DNA of 64,000 nt, from NCBI GenBank assembly GCA_001312325.1, contig BBDJ01000001.1:248001-312000 (forward strand). The letters are read 5' to 3'. The position numbers and the translations under genes were made by a program. Below are positions 22,363-39,160 of the stretch, piece by piece. A model generated the notes under the pieces. The model saw only the letters and a program-made list of their open reading frames with translations. It had not been told where the DNA came from and searched no databases. The stretch comes from Lysinibacillus pakistanensis (lineage in GTDB: Bacteria; Bacillota; Bacilli; Bacillales_A; Planococcaceae). The first letter of the stretch is position 1, and every line of letters starts with the position of its first letter.

Positions 22363-22422
22363 TTCTTTTCCCCCTCAATTATTAATAAAGTATGTAAACA
22401 TAAAGGATGGTAAAGAATAAAA

Positions 22423-22707
22423 TTATTCTTTACCATTCATAATATCAAATATATGCTGCCATGTTTCTGTTTTAAATACATCCGTAGCTTGTCCTTGTCC
22501 AATAACACTGTAGCCAAATATTGCACCTAAAACTGCGGCAACAACGACTAATACGAGAACAAGTACAACGCGTAGCCAAATCGGAATCAGCCGTATTTGC
22601 ACCCATCGAACCTCTCGTTGCTCTCCATTTGAGCGGCGTTCCTTCTCTTCTGGTGGCGTATCGGTTTCTTTTGTCGGCACAGAACGTCGACGTGAATCGT
22701 TTGTCAT
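22423..22707 (-). CDS. EpuA-like small membrane protein (often labelled RNA polymerase beta subunit)
   Basis: About 94 residues: a charged, Arg/Glu-rich N-terminal ~40 residues, then [14 protein letters not shown] into one long membrane segment, then GYSVIGQG and [10 protein letters not shown]. This C-terminal pattern is that of the EpuA family (PF11772). Databases often carry the name DNA-directed RNA polymerase subunit beta for it, but nothing in the sequence supports an RNA polymerase role. ATG 22707 follows AGGAG. It lies 46 bases from flhP and 60 from fabZ. Confidence 0.75.
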   Translation of the reverse strand: MTNDSRRRSVPTKETDTPPEEKERRSNGEQREVRWVQIRLIPIWLRVVLVLVLVVVAAVLGAIFGYSVIGQGQATDVFKTETWQHIFDIMNGKE

Positions 22708-22753
22708 AGATTGTACTCCTCTTCATTCCTACTAAACAGTAATCATGGATTTA

Positions 22754-23593
22754 CTAGCGAATACCATTAATAAGCCCAAGCATTTGGTCAGCTAATGTTA
22801 CAGCTCGTGCATTGAATTGATAAGAGCGCTGTGTTTGAATTAAATCCGTCATTTCCTTTGAAAGATTTACATTCGACATTTCTAGCGTGCCACTTTGCAT
22901 GCCAATCTGCTGGCGATTTGCACCCTGTAATTCTGTAACGACCTCAGCTTGCGTATATCCCAGTTGAGCGAGGTTATCTGGCAATCCAACGTATTGGCCT
23001 GAAATGTGCTCCATTAGCTGTGGCTTTTGAAATTCTGTCACGGCTAAATCTGTACGGATAATATCTCCATTTGGATAGGAAGCCTCTAAGACGCCTCCAT
23101 TACGTACAGCAAAGCTTTTCACATTATCTGGTAATGTAATAGCTTGTCCTGTTGCATTAGCTAATGGATACCCATCTGCATTCACAACCATTACTGTTCC
23201 ATTATTTAATGGTGATAAATAAAAGTCACCCTGACGAGTATACACTGTTTTTGTACCATTTTCACCATCTGGCATTAAAATATTGAAATATTGTTTTGCT
23301 TTATTGAAAGCTATATCTAAATCTCGGTTTGTTGTTTGTAATGAGCCTTGCTTTTCATTTGATTGAATTTGTCCAAGCATTGCACCCGAACCGTATCGAA
23401 TACCTAGCGGAGATTGACGCTCTGCACGATCTTGCTTGTCATTATTAAACTGCTGATAAAGAAGCTCGTTGAAAGAAGCCTCTTTTGTCTTATAGCCATG
23501 TGTGTTGCTATTAGCAATGTTATTACTAATCGTATCTAATTTATTTTGTAATTGTCCCATTGTATTTGTTGCAGTAATCATTGTACGTAGCAT
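22754..23593 (-). CDS. flhP: Flagellar hook-basal body protein FlhP
   Basis: Rod/hook-family protein of 279 residues, intact. The N-terminal flagellar motif is NKLDTISNNIANSNTHGYK; the C-terminal motif NVNLSKEMTDLIQTQRSYQFNARA is typical of FlgG/FlgE-like proteins. B. subtilis carries paired FlgG-like genes flhO-flhP at this chromosomal place, next to mbl and fabZ. It acts outside the membrane as part of the distal rod or basal body. A 24-base gap separates it from flhO, so the two form an operon. Confidence 0.9.
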   Translation of the reverse strand: MLRTMITATNTMGQLQNKLDTISNNIANSNTHGYKTKEASFNELLYQQFNNDKQDRAERQSPLGIRYGSGAMLGQIQSNEKQGSLQTTNRDLDIAFNKAKQYFNILMPDGENGTKTVYTRQGDFYLSPLNNGTVMVVNADGYPLANATGQAITLPDNVKSFAVRNGGVLEASYPNGDIIRTDLAVTEFQKPQLMEHISGQYVGLPDNLAQLGYTQAEVVTELQGANRQQIGMQSGTLEMSNVNLSKEMTDLIQTQRSYQFNARAVTLADQMLGLINGIR

Positions 23594-23617
23594 TCTCTAA
23601 CGCCTCCAGTTCGCATA

Positions 23618-24449
23618 TTATACTTTTCCGATTTCATTGACAGCCTTTTCCATACTTCGATCATAAGCCTGTAGCACTTTTTGATTGGCTTCAAATGCGC
23701 GATATGCTGTCATTAAATCTGTCATCGTGCGACCAGAATCTACGTTTGAGCGCTCAAGATAATTTTGACGAAGTGTAAATGCGACACCGTTAGCACCATA
23801 AGCAGTAGGCAAGTTTTCTCCATTCTCTGTTCGAACTAAGCCATTATCCTGTTTACGTAGCATGTTCGGATTAGCCGCAAATGATACGCCAACACGTGCT
23901 ACTTGCTGATCATTGACGTAAATCGCTCCGGTCTCATCTAGACGAAAATCATCATTTGGAAGCTGGATGCGTTGGCCAGTATCAGATAAAACATACAGTC
24001 CTTGTGCATTGACTAAATTGCCTTGACCATCCAACGTAAAATTCCCATTTCGTGTATATGCCTCGCCACCATCTGGATGTGCTAAACGGAAGAAAATAGA
24101 CCCAGTGATGCCCTCTTCATTTTGCGGTAAGTATCCATCGATCAAGGCCATATCTGTTGAAAAATCTGTATTATAGATTTGACCCTGTATGTAGTTTGGC
24201 AATGTTTCTTGCATATAAATCCCAGTATTTAATGCTCCCACTTGACTCATATATTGAGAGCATTTGTTGCTTGGCAGTTGCGTTCGTATTTCCGACACTT
24301 GACATTAGCATGTCTGGGAATGAACGAATTGTTGATTGATCCGCTTTAAATCCTGGTGTATTCGCATTTGATAAATTATTTGTTAATAATTCTGTTCGTC
24401 TTTGTTGTGCAATCATACCCGTTGCAACTGTATAGAACCCTTTAAACAA
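23618..24449 (-). CDS. flhO: Flagellar hook-basal body protein FlhO (frame broken)
   Basis: About 276 residues. N-terminal motif RRTELLTNNLSNANTPGFK; C-terminal SNVDSGRTMTDLMTAYRAFEANQKVLQAYD. The start is taken as TTG 24449 (MFKGFYTVATG), because GAGGTGAT sits just upstream and homologues begin there; a GTG at 24458 is also in frame. An extra base near 24254-24262, in a CTCTC stretch and not in a long A/T run, shifts the frame; removing one base joins the halves and makes the length a multiple of three. Confidence 0.87.
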
Positions 24450-24471
24450 AGGAATCACCTCATTTTAATTT

Positions 24472-25851
<1,380 letters not shown>

Positions 25852-26112
25852 TCATTCTTGACTCGCTCTTTCTTTCCACTTGTTTTTCGTTGCCTCTCCT
25901 CCGCGAATATGACGTACGGCCTTATGGTAGGCGAGAATTTCCTTCACCTGCTCTGCTAATCCTTCATGAATTGTTGGCAATCGCTCTGTTAAGTCTTTGT
26001 GCACCGTACTTTTTGAATAACCTGTCATTTTCGCGAGGACACGCACAGTCTCACGCGTCTCAATCAATAATTCACCGAGGCGTATGCAGCGCTTCCGAAT
26101 GTGCTCGTGCAC
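25852..26112 (-). CDS. spoIIID: Sporulation transcription factor SpoIIID
   Basis: DNA-binding regulator of mother-cell genes, 86 residues. The helix-turn-helix is VRVLAKMTGYSKSTVHKDLTERL, followed by KEILAYHKAVRHIRGGEATK, both close to B. subtilis SpoIIID. GTG 26112 (VHEHIRKR) is chosen over the in-frame GTG at 26130 because AAAGGA lies eight bases upstream and the homologue starts VHDYIKER. Confidence 0.95.
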   Translation of the reverse strand: MHEHIRKRCIRLGELLIETRETVRVLAKMTGYSKSTVHKDLTERLPTIHEGLAEQVKEILAYHKAVRHIRGGEATKNKWKERASQE

Positions 26113-26312
26113 GTTCTTCGTCCTTTCCACACAATTTCACAAAATGGCTTTGGCATCAGATGCACGTATGCGCATTTCTTCACCTTATGTAAGGACAAAG
26201 CTATTCAGAACACGTTTTACACTTTCTCGATAAATTGCTGATGATTTATGCTGCATCAATTGACAGTAAGGTTCCATATATCATAGACTGTCATTGTAGT
26301 AGCCGATTTTTC

Positions 26313-26984
26313 CTATTTTAAAAGGCTAGTGATTTTTTTCGGATTCACATATTTTCCGTTTTCAAGTACTTCGAAATGTAAGTGAACGCCTGCTGCTTGA
26401 TTCCACTCATTGTCAGTCGCTTTTCCTAATACCTGACCCTGTGTTACTTCATCGCCTTCTTTTACAGCAATATCTTTTACTGAGCTATAATGTGTTTGCT
26501 TACCATCTGCATGCTCAATAACAATTTTATTGCCTGTAAATGCATCTAGTTTTACTTCTAGTACTTTACCACTTAGAGCAGCTAGTACTTCGAATTCTTC
26601 ACCATTCATAGCAAGAGAAATACCAGATGACGTTGTAAATGTTTGATTAAATACCATTAGTGCATTTTCACGTGCCTCTGCATTTGCCTCTACTTCATAA
26701 AATTCTTGTAAAACTTGTACTTTACTAAGATTTGCTTCTTTAAATGGGTACTTCATTGTTTCTGCACGAGCATTTGTTTCAACTACAGGGCCTGGATCTA
26801 CTTCTGCCAAATCTGGTAATGGAGCCTCTTCTACCTTTGATACGAGACTATTGTAACCAAATAACATACCTGCTAGCATAAGTGCACCACCAGCATAAAC
26901 TGCTGGCCAAAACCAAGGTTTCTTCTGTAATTGACCTTTTTCATTTTGTTTTTGAGAAGTTTTACTATTTTTATCCTCTCTCAT
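26313..26984 (-). CDS. spoIIQ: SpoIIQ, forespore membrane protein with degenerate LytM domain
   Basis: About 223 residues. A cytoplasmic N-terminus is followed by one membrane segment (WPAVYAGGALMLAGMLFG, residues ~32-50) and an extracellular peptidase M23-like domain (residues ~115-215). The C-terminal HLHFEVL motif is present, but the first zinc-ligand motif HxxxD is replaced (SSGISLAMN), as in B. subtilis SpoIIQ, so peptidase activity is not expected. In the forespore it pairs with SpoIIIAH to bridge the two membranes. ATG 26984 has AGGTG six bases upstream. It is adjacent to spoIIID and spoIID. Confidence 0.9.
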   Translation of the reverse strand: MREDKNSKTSQKQNEKGQLQKKPWFWPAVYAGGALMLAGMLFGYNSLVSKVEEAPLPDLAEVDPGPVVETNARAETMKYPFKEANLSKVQVLQEFYEVEANAEARENALMVFNQTFTTSSGISLAMNGEEFEVLAALSGKVLEVKLDAFTGNKIVIEHADGKQTHYSSVKDIAVKEGDEVTQGQVLGKATDNEWNQAAGVHLHFEVLENGKYVNPKKITSLLK

Positions 26985-27021
26985 TTTCATCACCTCTAGT
27001 TGCAGTGTGAACAACTAGAAG

Positions 27022-27959
27022 TTATTTTAAACATGCATCTATCTTTTTTTATCTCAATATCCTGATAATAATAGTGTAAAATTTCGTTAGCAGTTTTACC
27101 TTCACTTGCCATTGCCTCGGCTCCATATTGACTCATCCCAACGCCATGACCGTATCCTTTCGTACTTACTTGTACTTTTCCTGTATGAGTATCATAGGAA
27201 ATTTTAAAATCAGTAGATGGTATTTGCAAAAGTGTTCGAACCTCTCGTCCTGACCATACATTTTTACCTAGCTGTAAACGTTCAACTCGTCCTGAATCAT
27301 TAAAAAAATACTGGATGCGAGAGAAATCACTTACCTGCCATTTATCAGGCCAGATTGTATTCCACTCTGCTAATGTCCATTCCTTTATCGCAGAGTATTT
27401 TGGAGAGGATTGATCGGACATACTTGCTACACTTTGCAAATATGGAAGATCATTACCGCTATAACCATAGGCACTTTCCGTTTTACCGTTACTAGTAGAA
27501 TGGAACATAGCTGTGATTAATTGATTATTATAAAGAAGAACTTGTCCTTTCGTTTCATTAATCGCCTCGACAATTTTCTTTTCATTTCCTGGGAAATTGC
27601 TAGTCCAATTCGCTTTTCTTTGCTCTTTATTATAAAAGACTTGTCTAGCAACTGTAGGAGCAATTGCTTCTCTACCGTAATTTGTCGATTTTAATGCATA
27701 AGTTCTTGCTGCAATGGCCTGCGCCTTTAACGCCTCTTTTTTTAAATGAAACAGGCATTTCAGCAGCTACTACACCCGTAACATATGTTTCTAAAGGGAT
27801 TTTCTCCTGTTGTCCCTCCACTTCTATAAATATTTCACAAGCATTGTCCGTGGTTTGGACTGATTCCTCAGTTGCACGTTTTTCACTAAATGCCACAGGA
27901 AGCACATATAATAACCCAATCAAACAAATGATACCAACACTCATTATCCATTTTTTCAT
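27022..27959 (-). CDS. spoIID: Stage II sporulation protein D, SpoIID (frame broken)
   Basis: Membrane-bound lytic transglycosylase of the engulfment machinery. One N-terminal membrane segment (SVGIICLIGLLYVLPVAF) precedes the SpoIID domain: ETYVTGVVAAEMP, KAQAIAARTYAL, AMFHSTSNGKT and GYGHGVGMSQYGAEAMA. The catalytic Glu lies in AAEMP. The T7 run at 27737-27743 breaks the frame (six needed). A second T7 at 27044-27050 decides the end: as given, the stop is at 26996; with six bases it is at 27022 with ending EIKKIDACLK. Both lengths are in frame. Upstream AACATATT and CATATTAT are spaced 14 bases apart as in sigma-E promoters, but lie very near the start codon. Confidence 0.92.
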
Positions 27960-28091
27960 AAGGAATAATATGCTAGAATTCTTCTAAATATGTTAACCTT
28001 AGCAAAACAATATTGAGTAGGGTATTGAAAATTACTATTTTTAAATTCAAAATGAGCTATTTTATCTTCTGAATGGTCGCCTGATCGCTTC

Positions 28092-28126
28092 AATAAAAAG
28101 AACCCTATGCTTATAGTCATAGGGTA
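28092..28126 (-). terminator. Terminator of murAA
   Basis: Eight-base stem ACCCTATG (28102-28109) / CATAGGGT (28118-28125), followed on the minus strand by TCTTTTTATTG. Confidence 0.88.
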
Positions 28127-28138
28127 TCAATCAGCTAT

Positions 28139-29452
28139 TTAGTTTGTTGGTAATTCCACCGTAGATTTCTCTTTCATTACAACATCTTCAACTGGTACAC
28201 GTTCGATATGAGCACCAAGTGCAGCCAATTTCTCATGGAAATCTACATAACCACGATCTAAGTGATGAAGTTTTGTCACACGTGTCACGCCTTCAGATAC
28301 AAGACCAGCTAAAATAAGAGCAGCTGCAGCTCGTAAATCTGTTGCCATGACCTCAGCACCTTGAAGATTTACAGGTCCCTCAATAAAGACAGAGCGCCCT
28401 TCGATTTTAGCACCAGCATTCATGCGACGGAACTCCTCCACATGCATAAATCGATTTTCAAAGACAGTTTCCGTAATAATACTCGTACCTTCGGCAGTTA
28501 GCATTAAAGCCATCATCTGTGATTGCATGTCTGTAGGGAATCCTGGATGTGGCATTGTTTTTATATCCACAGCCTTTAATTTATCAGGAACTCGTACACG
28601 TATGCCTTCATCTAATTCGATAATTTCAACGCCCATTTCACGCATTTTAGCAATTAATGCTGTCATATGCTCAGGGACTGCGTTTTCAATCGTCACATCC
28701 CCTTTGGTAATGGCTGCTGCAACCATAAATGTGCCAGCCTCAATACGATCAGGAATAATATGATGCTCTGTTCCATATAATGTTTCGACACCTTCAATAC
28801 GGATGGTATTGGTACCTGCGCCGATAACGCGACCCCCCATACTGTTAATAAAGTTTGCCAGATCTACAATTTCAGGCTCTTTCGCTGCATTTTCAATTAC
28901 AGTTGTTCCCTGTGCCAATGATGCAGCTGTCATAATATTTTCTGTAGCTCCAACACTAGGGAAGTCCAAATACACATTTGCTCCTTTTAAACGGCCATTT
29001 ACTTTTGCCTCTACATATCCGTGACCAAATGATATTTTTGCACCCATTGCTTCAAAGCCCTTTAAATGCAATTCGATTGGGCGAGAACCAATTGCACAGC
29101 CTCCTGGTAAAGCAACTCGAGCATAGCCATTGCGAGCAAGTAAGGAACCCATTACTAAAATAGATGCACGCATTTTACTTACATATTCAAATTGGGCCTC
29201 ACCGGAAAGTTCTTTTGTTGCATCTATATATACTGCGTTGTCTTCTGGTATATATGTAACTGCTGCATTTAAACTTTTAAGTACTTCATTTATTGTAAAG
29301 ACATCTGCTAAGTTAGGGACTTCCTTAATTACATTTTCTCCTTCAGAAGCAAGTAAAGCCGCCGCTAGGATTGGTAACACTGCATTTTTTGCACCCTCTA
29401 CACGTACTTTTCCTTGTAGCTTTTGGCCACCAGTCACTATTATTTTTTCCAC
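28139..29452 (-). CDS. murAA: UDP-N-acetylglucosamine 1-carboxyvinyltransferase MurAA
   Basis: First committed step of peptidoglycan synthesis: transfers enolpyruvate from PEP to UDP-GlcNAc in the cytosol. 437 residues, intact. Motifs: [12 protein letters not shown] at the start, the fosfomycin-target cysteine in [16 protein letters not shown] (Cys near 117), and the C-terminal [16 protein letters not shown] second paralogue, murAB, is partly visible at the far end of the window. One of the few large genes here with no frame break. Confidence 0.97.
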   Translation of the reverse strand: MEKIIVTGGQKLQGKVRVEGAKNAVLPILAAALLASEGENVIKEVPNLADVFTINEVLKSLNAAVTYIPEDNAVYIDATKELSGEAQFEYVSKMRASILVMGSLLARNGYARVALPGGCAIGSRPIELHLKGFEAMGAKISFGHGYVEAKVNGRLKGANVYLDFPSVGATENIMTAASLAQGTTVIENAAKEPEIVDLANFINSMGGRVIGAGTNTIRIEGVETLYGTEHHIIPDRIEAGTFMVAAAITKGDVTIENAVPEHMTALIAKMREMGVEIIELDEGIRVRVPDKLKAVDIKTMPHPGFPTDMQSQMMALMLTAEGTSIITETVFENRFMHVEEFRRMNAGAKIEGRSVFIEGPVNLQGAEVMATDLRAAAALILAGLVSEGVTRVTKLHHLDRGYVDFHEKLAALGAHIERVPVEDVVMKEKSTVELPTN

Positions 29453-30073
29453 CCTATGTCCCTCCGAATTTAATCTATTAAGCTATTAAAATTTTATTTT
29501 AAAAAAAGAAGTATAATGTCATAATCAGTAAACAAACAACTCTATAGTACAACTTTTCTAACGCTCATTCAAGCATCAAAATCACTATTTTAAGCCATTC
29601 ATTAATATTTTGCTATTTATTTATTGTACGCATGAAATTTTATTTTGTGAATGACCAATAACATAGAACGAAAGCGTTATTTTCTAATACATACCCAAAG
29701 ATTTATGAACAAAAAAACAACATCTATTGAATTTAATAATCCATATTTTTTTACATATTTCAAAGGACCACATAAAGTGAAACTACAATCAGTAGAGGTT
29801 TCCCCTAAATCCCCTAGAGGAACACGAGCTAAATACTCTCATCCTGCAAGGAACGCTTGTGTGACCAACATCTGTTGGCCTCAATCGTGCTTTACAGGCT
29901 GTTGATCCCCCAATTCACTTAAATCTTGAGATGGAATCTACCTGACGAAGCTTTCTGTACAGATAAATTACTGCCGGTTTTATGCAGGGATTACATTTTT
30001 GTTATAAAGCCCTGTGAAATATGTATATTCATTTTCTTCATTTTAGGTTAGTAATAAGGGGCTATATAATATA
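29453..30073. other. Long intergenic gap with GC-richer, structure-prone island (about 29780-30010)
   Basis: About 620 bases between murAA and ywzB, where B. subtilis has ywmB. 29453-29770 is AT-rich with nothing I recognise. About 29780-29950 is clearly GC-richer (roughly 44 percent over 29821-29940, against much lower flanks), with a CCAAC-ATCT-GTTGG hairpin at 29865-29878 and the paired C-runs of CCCCTAAATCCCCTAGAGG. No conserved protein is visible on either strand. It could be a structured RNA or the non-coding end of a mobile element. Confidence 0.5.
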
Positions 30074-30314
30074 TTAAAATAAATAAGGGAGCTTACCTGA
30101 CCAATTTGACACTTGGAGGAAAAAAATTCGAAACAGTTGTTCCAATCGCAATACTCAATAATATATAGATTAGCTGAATTTGAAATACTTTATTTTTCTT
30201 AAATATTTTCTCAAGCATAAAGGCTTGTAGTGCATAAAAAGTAATAGCGATAAAAAAAATGTGAGACAAAATACCTAACAAAGCTTCTTGTCCTATCGAT
30301 TCATATAATTCCAT
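30074..30314 (-). CDS. ywzB: DUF1146 membrane protein YwzB (frame broken)
   Basis: About 79 residues with two membrane segments (ILSHIFFIAITFYALQAF and LIYILLSIAIGTTVSNFF). With the A7 run at 30120-30126 read as six, the C-terminus becomes SNFFLQVSNWSGKLPYLF, matching the family's usual ending; as given, the frame ends in a different tail at 30093. ATG 30314 follows GGAGG. It lies upstream of atpC's terminator and beside murAA as in B. subtilis. Function unknown. Confidence 0.8.
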
Positions 30315-30373
30315 TGTAATCCCTCCATATTCATTAAGCTCCATTTATCTCACTTGCTCAAAACACTGAATAA

Positions 30374-30412
30374 TGTTAAAAAAACGGCAGATGTTGAATC
30401 TGCCCGTTAAAA
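30374..30412 (-). terminator. Terminator of the atp operon
   Basis: Stem AACGGGCAGAT / ATCTGCCGTT (one bulge) with a four-base loop and T7 on the minus strand, seven bases after the atpC stop. Confidence 0.88.
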
Positions 30413-30418
30413 TTTGAA

Positions 30419-34746
<4,328 letters not shown>

Positions 34747-34762
34747 TCACATTTCTAAATTA

Positions 34763-35300
34763 TTAACCGATTAATTCACGTTTTAAGCGCTCAAGTTTGT
34801 TCGCTACTGAGCTGTCATAAATATGATTACCGATTTGAACACGAATTCCACCAAGAAGTGATGGATCAATTTCGTTTGTAATGTTTAATGATTGTTTACC
34901 AACAAGTTTCGCGAATACTGCAGAAATTTTTGCGCTTTCTTCAGCAGAAAGTTCACGAGTAGAGAATACCGTTGCATCTGCAGTACCTTGTGCTTGTGCA
35001 GCTAACTCAGCATATTCTTTTGCAATTAGCTTGATTTCGTTTACACGCTTTTTCTCAACAAGTAGTTGAATTGTGTGTAAAACCTCTGGTGTTGAACCAA
35101 CAAAGATGTCTGCTAGCATTTGTTTTTTACGTTCGATAGAGAACTTAGGAGCATTTAAAAGTGTTAAAAAAATCAGGAGATTCTTTGACAACCTTTGTAA
35201 GCTCGTTTAAGTCTGCCCCAACTTCAGCAAGAATGTTTTTTTGTTGCGCTAATTCAAATAGCGCTTGAGCATAACGTTTTGCTACAGTTGAATTACTCAT
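34763..35300 (-). CDS. atpH: ATP synthase delta subunit (frame broken)
   Basis: Peripheral-stalk connector between F1 and subunit b, about 178 residues. Starts [19 protein letters not shown]-terminal [19 protein letters not shown] is the conserved OSCP ending. The A7 run at 35166-35172 breaks the frame (six needed: [14 protein letters not shown]). Another seven-base run at 35236-35242 in the same gene is in frame and codes QQKNIL, a useful control showing that not every such run is wrong. ATG 35300 overlaps the atpF stop by four bases. Confidence 0.95.
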
Positions 35301-35821
35301 TGAGCTTCCCCTGCCTTCGCAATCGTCTCTTCAATTAGAGCACGGTTGTCTGCCTCAGAAATCTCTTTGCTAAGGACTTTAGATGCTGCAAGTACAGATA
35401 ATGAAACGACTTCATCACGTACAGCTGCAATAGCTTTTTCTTTTTCAGACTCAATTTCACGTAAAGCCGATTCTTTTAAGCGGTTCGCTTCATTGCGTGC
35501 TGCAGTAAGAATTTCTTCTTTTTGTAGTTCGCCTTGCTTCTTAGCGCTTTCAACAATCGATTGTGCTTCCGTACGAGCTTCCTTAAGAAGGCTCTTTTGT
35601 TCTTCTAAATATTGGTGCGAATCTTTACGCGCTTTTTCAGCTGCTTCGATTTCACTAGCTACTAATTCTTCACGTTGTTGCATGATGCCCATAAGTGGAC
35701 CCCAAGCGAACTTTTTCAGTAAAAACATTAATAATAAGAAGATAACCAATGTTGAGATGATGTCACCATTGTTAAATCCTTCACCAGCGCTGGCACCTAG
35801 TACAAGATAATCTAAAAACAC
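35297..35821 (-). CDS. atpF: ATP synthase subunit b
   Basis: Peripheral stalk, 174 residues, intact. One N-terminal membrane helix ([24 protein letters not shown]), then a long charged coiled coil ([20 protein letters not shown]). GTG 35821 follows GGGAGTG at ten bases. It is followed by atpH with a four-base overlap and preceded by a 177-base gap that holds a hairpin. Confidence 0.96.
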   Translation of the reverse strand: MFLDYLVLGASAGEGFNNGDIISTLVIFLLLMFLLKKFAWGPLMGIMQQREELVASEIEAAEKARKDSHQYLEEQKSLLKEARTEAQSIVESAKKQGELQKEEILTAARNEANRLKESALREIESEKEKAIAAVRDEVVSLSVLAASKVLSKEISEADNRALIEETIAKAGEAQ

Positions 35822-35938
35822 GATTGTTTCACTCCCTTCAAGAGCTTTGACTTCAACATTATTATTTAATAACTTAAAAAAACTACCTATTTTAAAAAGC
35901 TATATTTACACATAGCTTTAATCTGTTCCAAAATGAAG

Positions 35939-35971
35939 GGCGAAGTTTCATCTGGAGATTCCTGCTTCGCC
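35939..35971 (-). promoter_or_regulatory. Hairpin in the atpE-atpF gap
   Basis: Seven-base inverted repeat GGCGAAG (35939-35945) / CTTCGCC (35965-35971) with a 19-base loop, inside the 177-base spacer between atpE and atpF. No T-tract follows, so a processing or stability element is more likely than a terminator; such a site could help give atpE its higher expression. Confidence 0.45.
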
Positions 35972-35998
35972 ACTAGTAAAATTCAGTGTTCAACTGAA

Positions 35999-37056
<1,058 letters not shown>

Positions 37057-37104
37057 TTACATGTGACACAATTCTCTCGACAAAGAGAAAAACGTACGGA
37101 ATCA

Positions 37105-37416
37105 TTAGCCTATGACCGTGCTAATTAAGTGAAAATAGTTTGGCAACGAGATGGCTATAGCGACTGCCGCCACACCTGATGCAAAGCGAAGCGCTGTACC
37201 AAGTGAGCCTATTTTCTTCCCTTCACTAATGGACCTATCAAACTTCTCCATACGGCGAACTAAAATCCAAAAATTATACGTACCAAAGAATGCACCGATT
37301 GCGATGCCCGCAAAAACCGTTTGATAAGGCGTAAAGCCCCAGCCTAGTGCGCAGAGTGCGAGCAAAAAAAATAACGCTCTCTTCTGCATAGCAAAAATGT
37401 GATGCAAATCTAGCAT
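37105..37416 (-). CDS. atpI: ATP synthase protein I
   Basis: Small membrane protein of 103 residues, first gene of the operon, thought to assist c-ring assembly. Three to four hydrophobic segments (ALFFLLALCALGWGF, VFAGIAIGAFFGTYNFWIL). ATG 37416 follows CAGGAG. An eight-base T run encoding FFL within it is in frame as given. Confidence 0.85.
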   Translation of the reverse strand: MLDLHHIFAMQKRALFFLLALCALGWGFTPYQTVFAGIAIGAFFGTYNFWILVRRMEKFDRSISEGKKIGSLGTALRFASGVAAVAIAISLPNYFHLISTVIG

Positions 37417-37726
37417 TGGTTGTAATCTCCTGAATCATTTTTTCGAGTAATGAAAACGTTTGCTGACCACCATGTGAAATCAGAAAAGAGCAGTGAAAAA
37501 CACTACTCACAGCGGAATAGTAACGGGAGAGTCATTTCAATTACAGGTGTAAATTCCTAAAAAAATGCCTTACACCCCTTACCTACTTCGGTAAAAAACC
37601 GAAACGCACAAAACGTTGCAAATCGACAGCTTTTATTTTGAACTGTCAATTTAGTAGAAACTTGATATAACAAGTGTTTCAACGCCTCTCAACGAATAGA
37701 AACCCTTATCATTCTTACCCTTTGTA

Positions 37727-37755
37727 AGCATACAATAGGAGGTATTTGAAGTCAA
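37727..37755 (-). promoter_or_regulatory. Probable sigma-A promoter of the atp operon
   Basis: Minus strand: TTGACT (37750-37755), a 17-base spacer and TATGCT (37727-37732), giving a leader of about 300 bases before atpI. The rest of the 550-base gap 37417-37965 holds this promoter, the wecB terminator and AT-rich sequence; I see no gene in it. Confidence 0.6.
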
Positions 37756-37860
37756 TTAGTAAAGGAGAAAAACTTCACAGCCACCATACTCTTGTCAAAT
37801 TGTTGACAAATTTGTGTATGAAATTTCATAGATTCAAAATTTATTTTTTTGAATTATGCA

Positions 37861-37902
37861 AAAAAAAGCTAATTTACGACAGGATTTCGCTCGTAAATTA
37901 GC
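37861..37902 (-). terminator. Terminator of wecB
   Basis: Perfect 12-base stem GCTAATTTACGA (37868-37879) / TCGTAAATTAGC (37891-37902), followed by T7 on the minus strand. Confidence 0.92.
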
Positions 37903-37965
37903 CTACCCATCAAACTAGGTAAAATAGACTTATTTTTATTTATTAAAATAGTATATTAATTGCTT

Positions 37966-39081
37966 TTATGCAAAAAAATCTAAGAGAGCTTTTACAATTC
38001 GCTCAGAGGCATGCCCATCACCGTAAGGATTTGATGCTTTTGCCATGGTTTCATAGGCATTTGTATCTTCTAATAATTCCTTCGCAAGAGAGTAGATTGT
38101 TTCTTCTTCTGTCCCTGCTAGCTTTAAAGTACCCGCTGCAATTCCTTCTGGACGCTCTGTAGTATCTCTTAGCACAAGAACTGGTTTCCCTAACGAAGGT
38201 GCCTCCTCCTGAATACCACCTGAATCTGTAAGTATCATATAAGAGTTAGCCGCGAAATTATGGAAATCGAATACTTCTAGCGGCTCAATTAAATGCACGC
38301 GCTTATGATCCCCTAAAATGTCATTGGCAATTTCACGTACGGCCGGGTTCATATGCACTGGATACACAACTTGTACATCTTCGTGCTCTGATAATATTCT
38401 CGTAATTGCACGGAACATATGACGCATTGGTTCACCCAGATTTTCACGACGATGCGCTGTTAATAAAATCATGCGATCCTTACCAATTTTCTCTAATACA
38501 GGGTGTGTGTACTGTTCACTGACAGTCGTAGCTAATGCATCAATTGCTGTATTACCTGTGACAAAAATAGTTTCTAATTTTTTTATTTTCATCTAATAGA
38601 TTTTTCTTCGATATTTCAGTCGGTGCAAAATGAAGATCAGCCATGACTCCTGTTAATTGTCGATTCATTTCCTCTGGATAAGGTGAATACTTATTCCACG
38701 TACGCAGCCCTGCCTCCACATGACCAATTGCAATTTGGTTATAGAATGCTGCAAGACTTGCAACAAAAGTAGTTGTTGTATCGCCATGTACTAAAACAAT
38801 ATCTGGCTTAGCCTCTTTCATGACTTGATCCAAACCATGTAATGCATTCGTTGTCACGTCGATTAATGTTTGACGATCCTTCATAATATTTAAGTCGTAG
38901 TCAGGTACGATTTTAAATGTTTCTAAAACTTGATCTAGCATTTGGCGATGTTGAGCAGTTACAGTCACAATCGATTCTATTTGCTCAGGATGTTTTTGTA
39001 ATTCTAATACAAGAGGAGCCATCTTAATTGCCTCTGGTCTTGTACCAAAAATCGTCATTACTTTCCATTTTTTTTCGTCAA
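37966..39081 (-). CDS. wecB: UDP-N-acetylglucosamine 2-epimerase (frame broken)
   Basis: Converts UDP-GlcNAc to UDP-ManNAc, the substrate for the wecC and tagA products. About 370 residues. Motifs: [60 protein letters not shown] and [30 protein letters not shown]. The T7 run at 38578-38584 breaks the frame (six needed). The start depends on T8 39068-39075: with six, TTG 39081 gives [17 protein letters not shown], close to B. subtilis MnaA; otherwise the first in-frame Met is ATG 39058. The ribosome site AAAGGAC is a little far from the TTG. Confidence 0.93.
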
Positions 39082-39160
39082 AACGATTTGCACCGTCCTT
39101 TATTTTATTGTATGAAAAGTGTTTTTCCCCGTTGAATTGCGTTTATCTTTATTCAGAAGA

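Noticed and set aside
29651..29905. Plus-strand ORF of 84 codons in the murAA-ywzB gap
   Set aside because: No ribosome site, no recognisable protein, composition changes midway where the GC-richer island begins.
30093..30314. ywzB ending as given (PPSVKLVR)
   Set aside because: With six bases in the run the tail becomes the DUF1146-type NWSGKLPYLF, so the given end is judged an error product.
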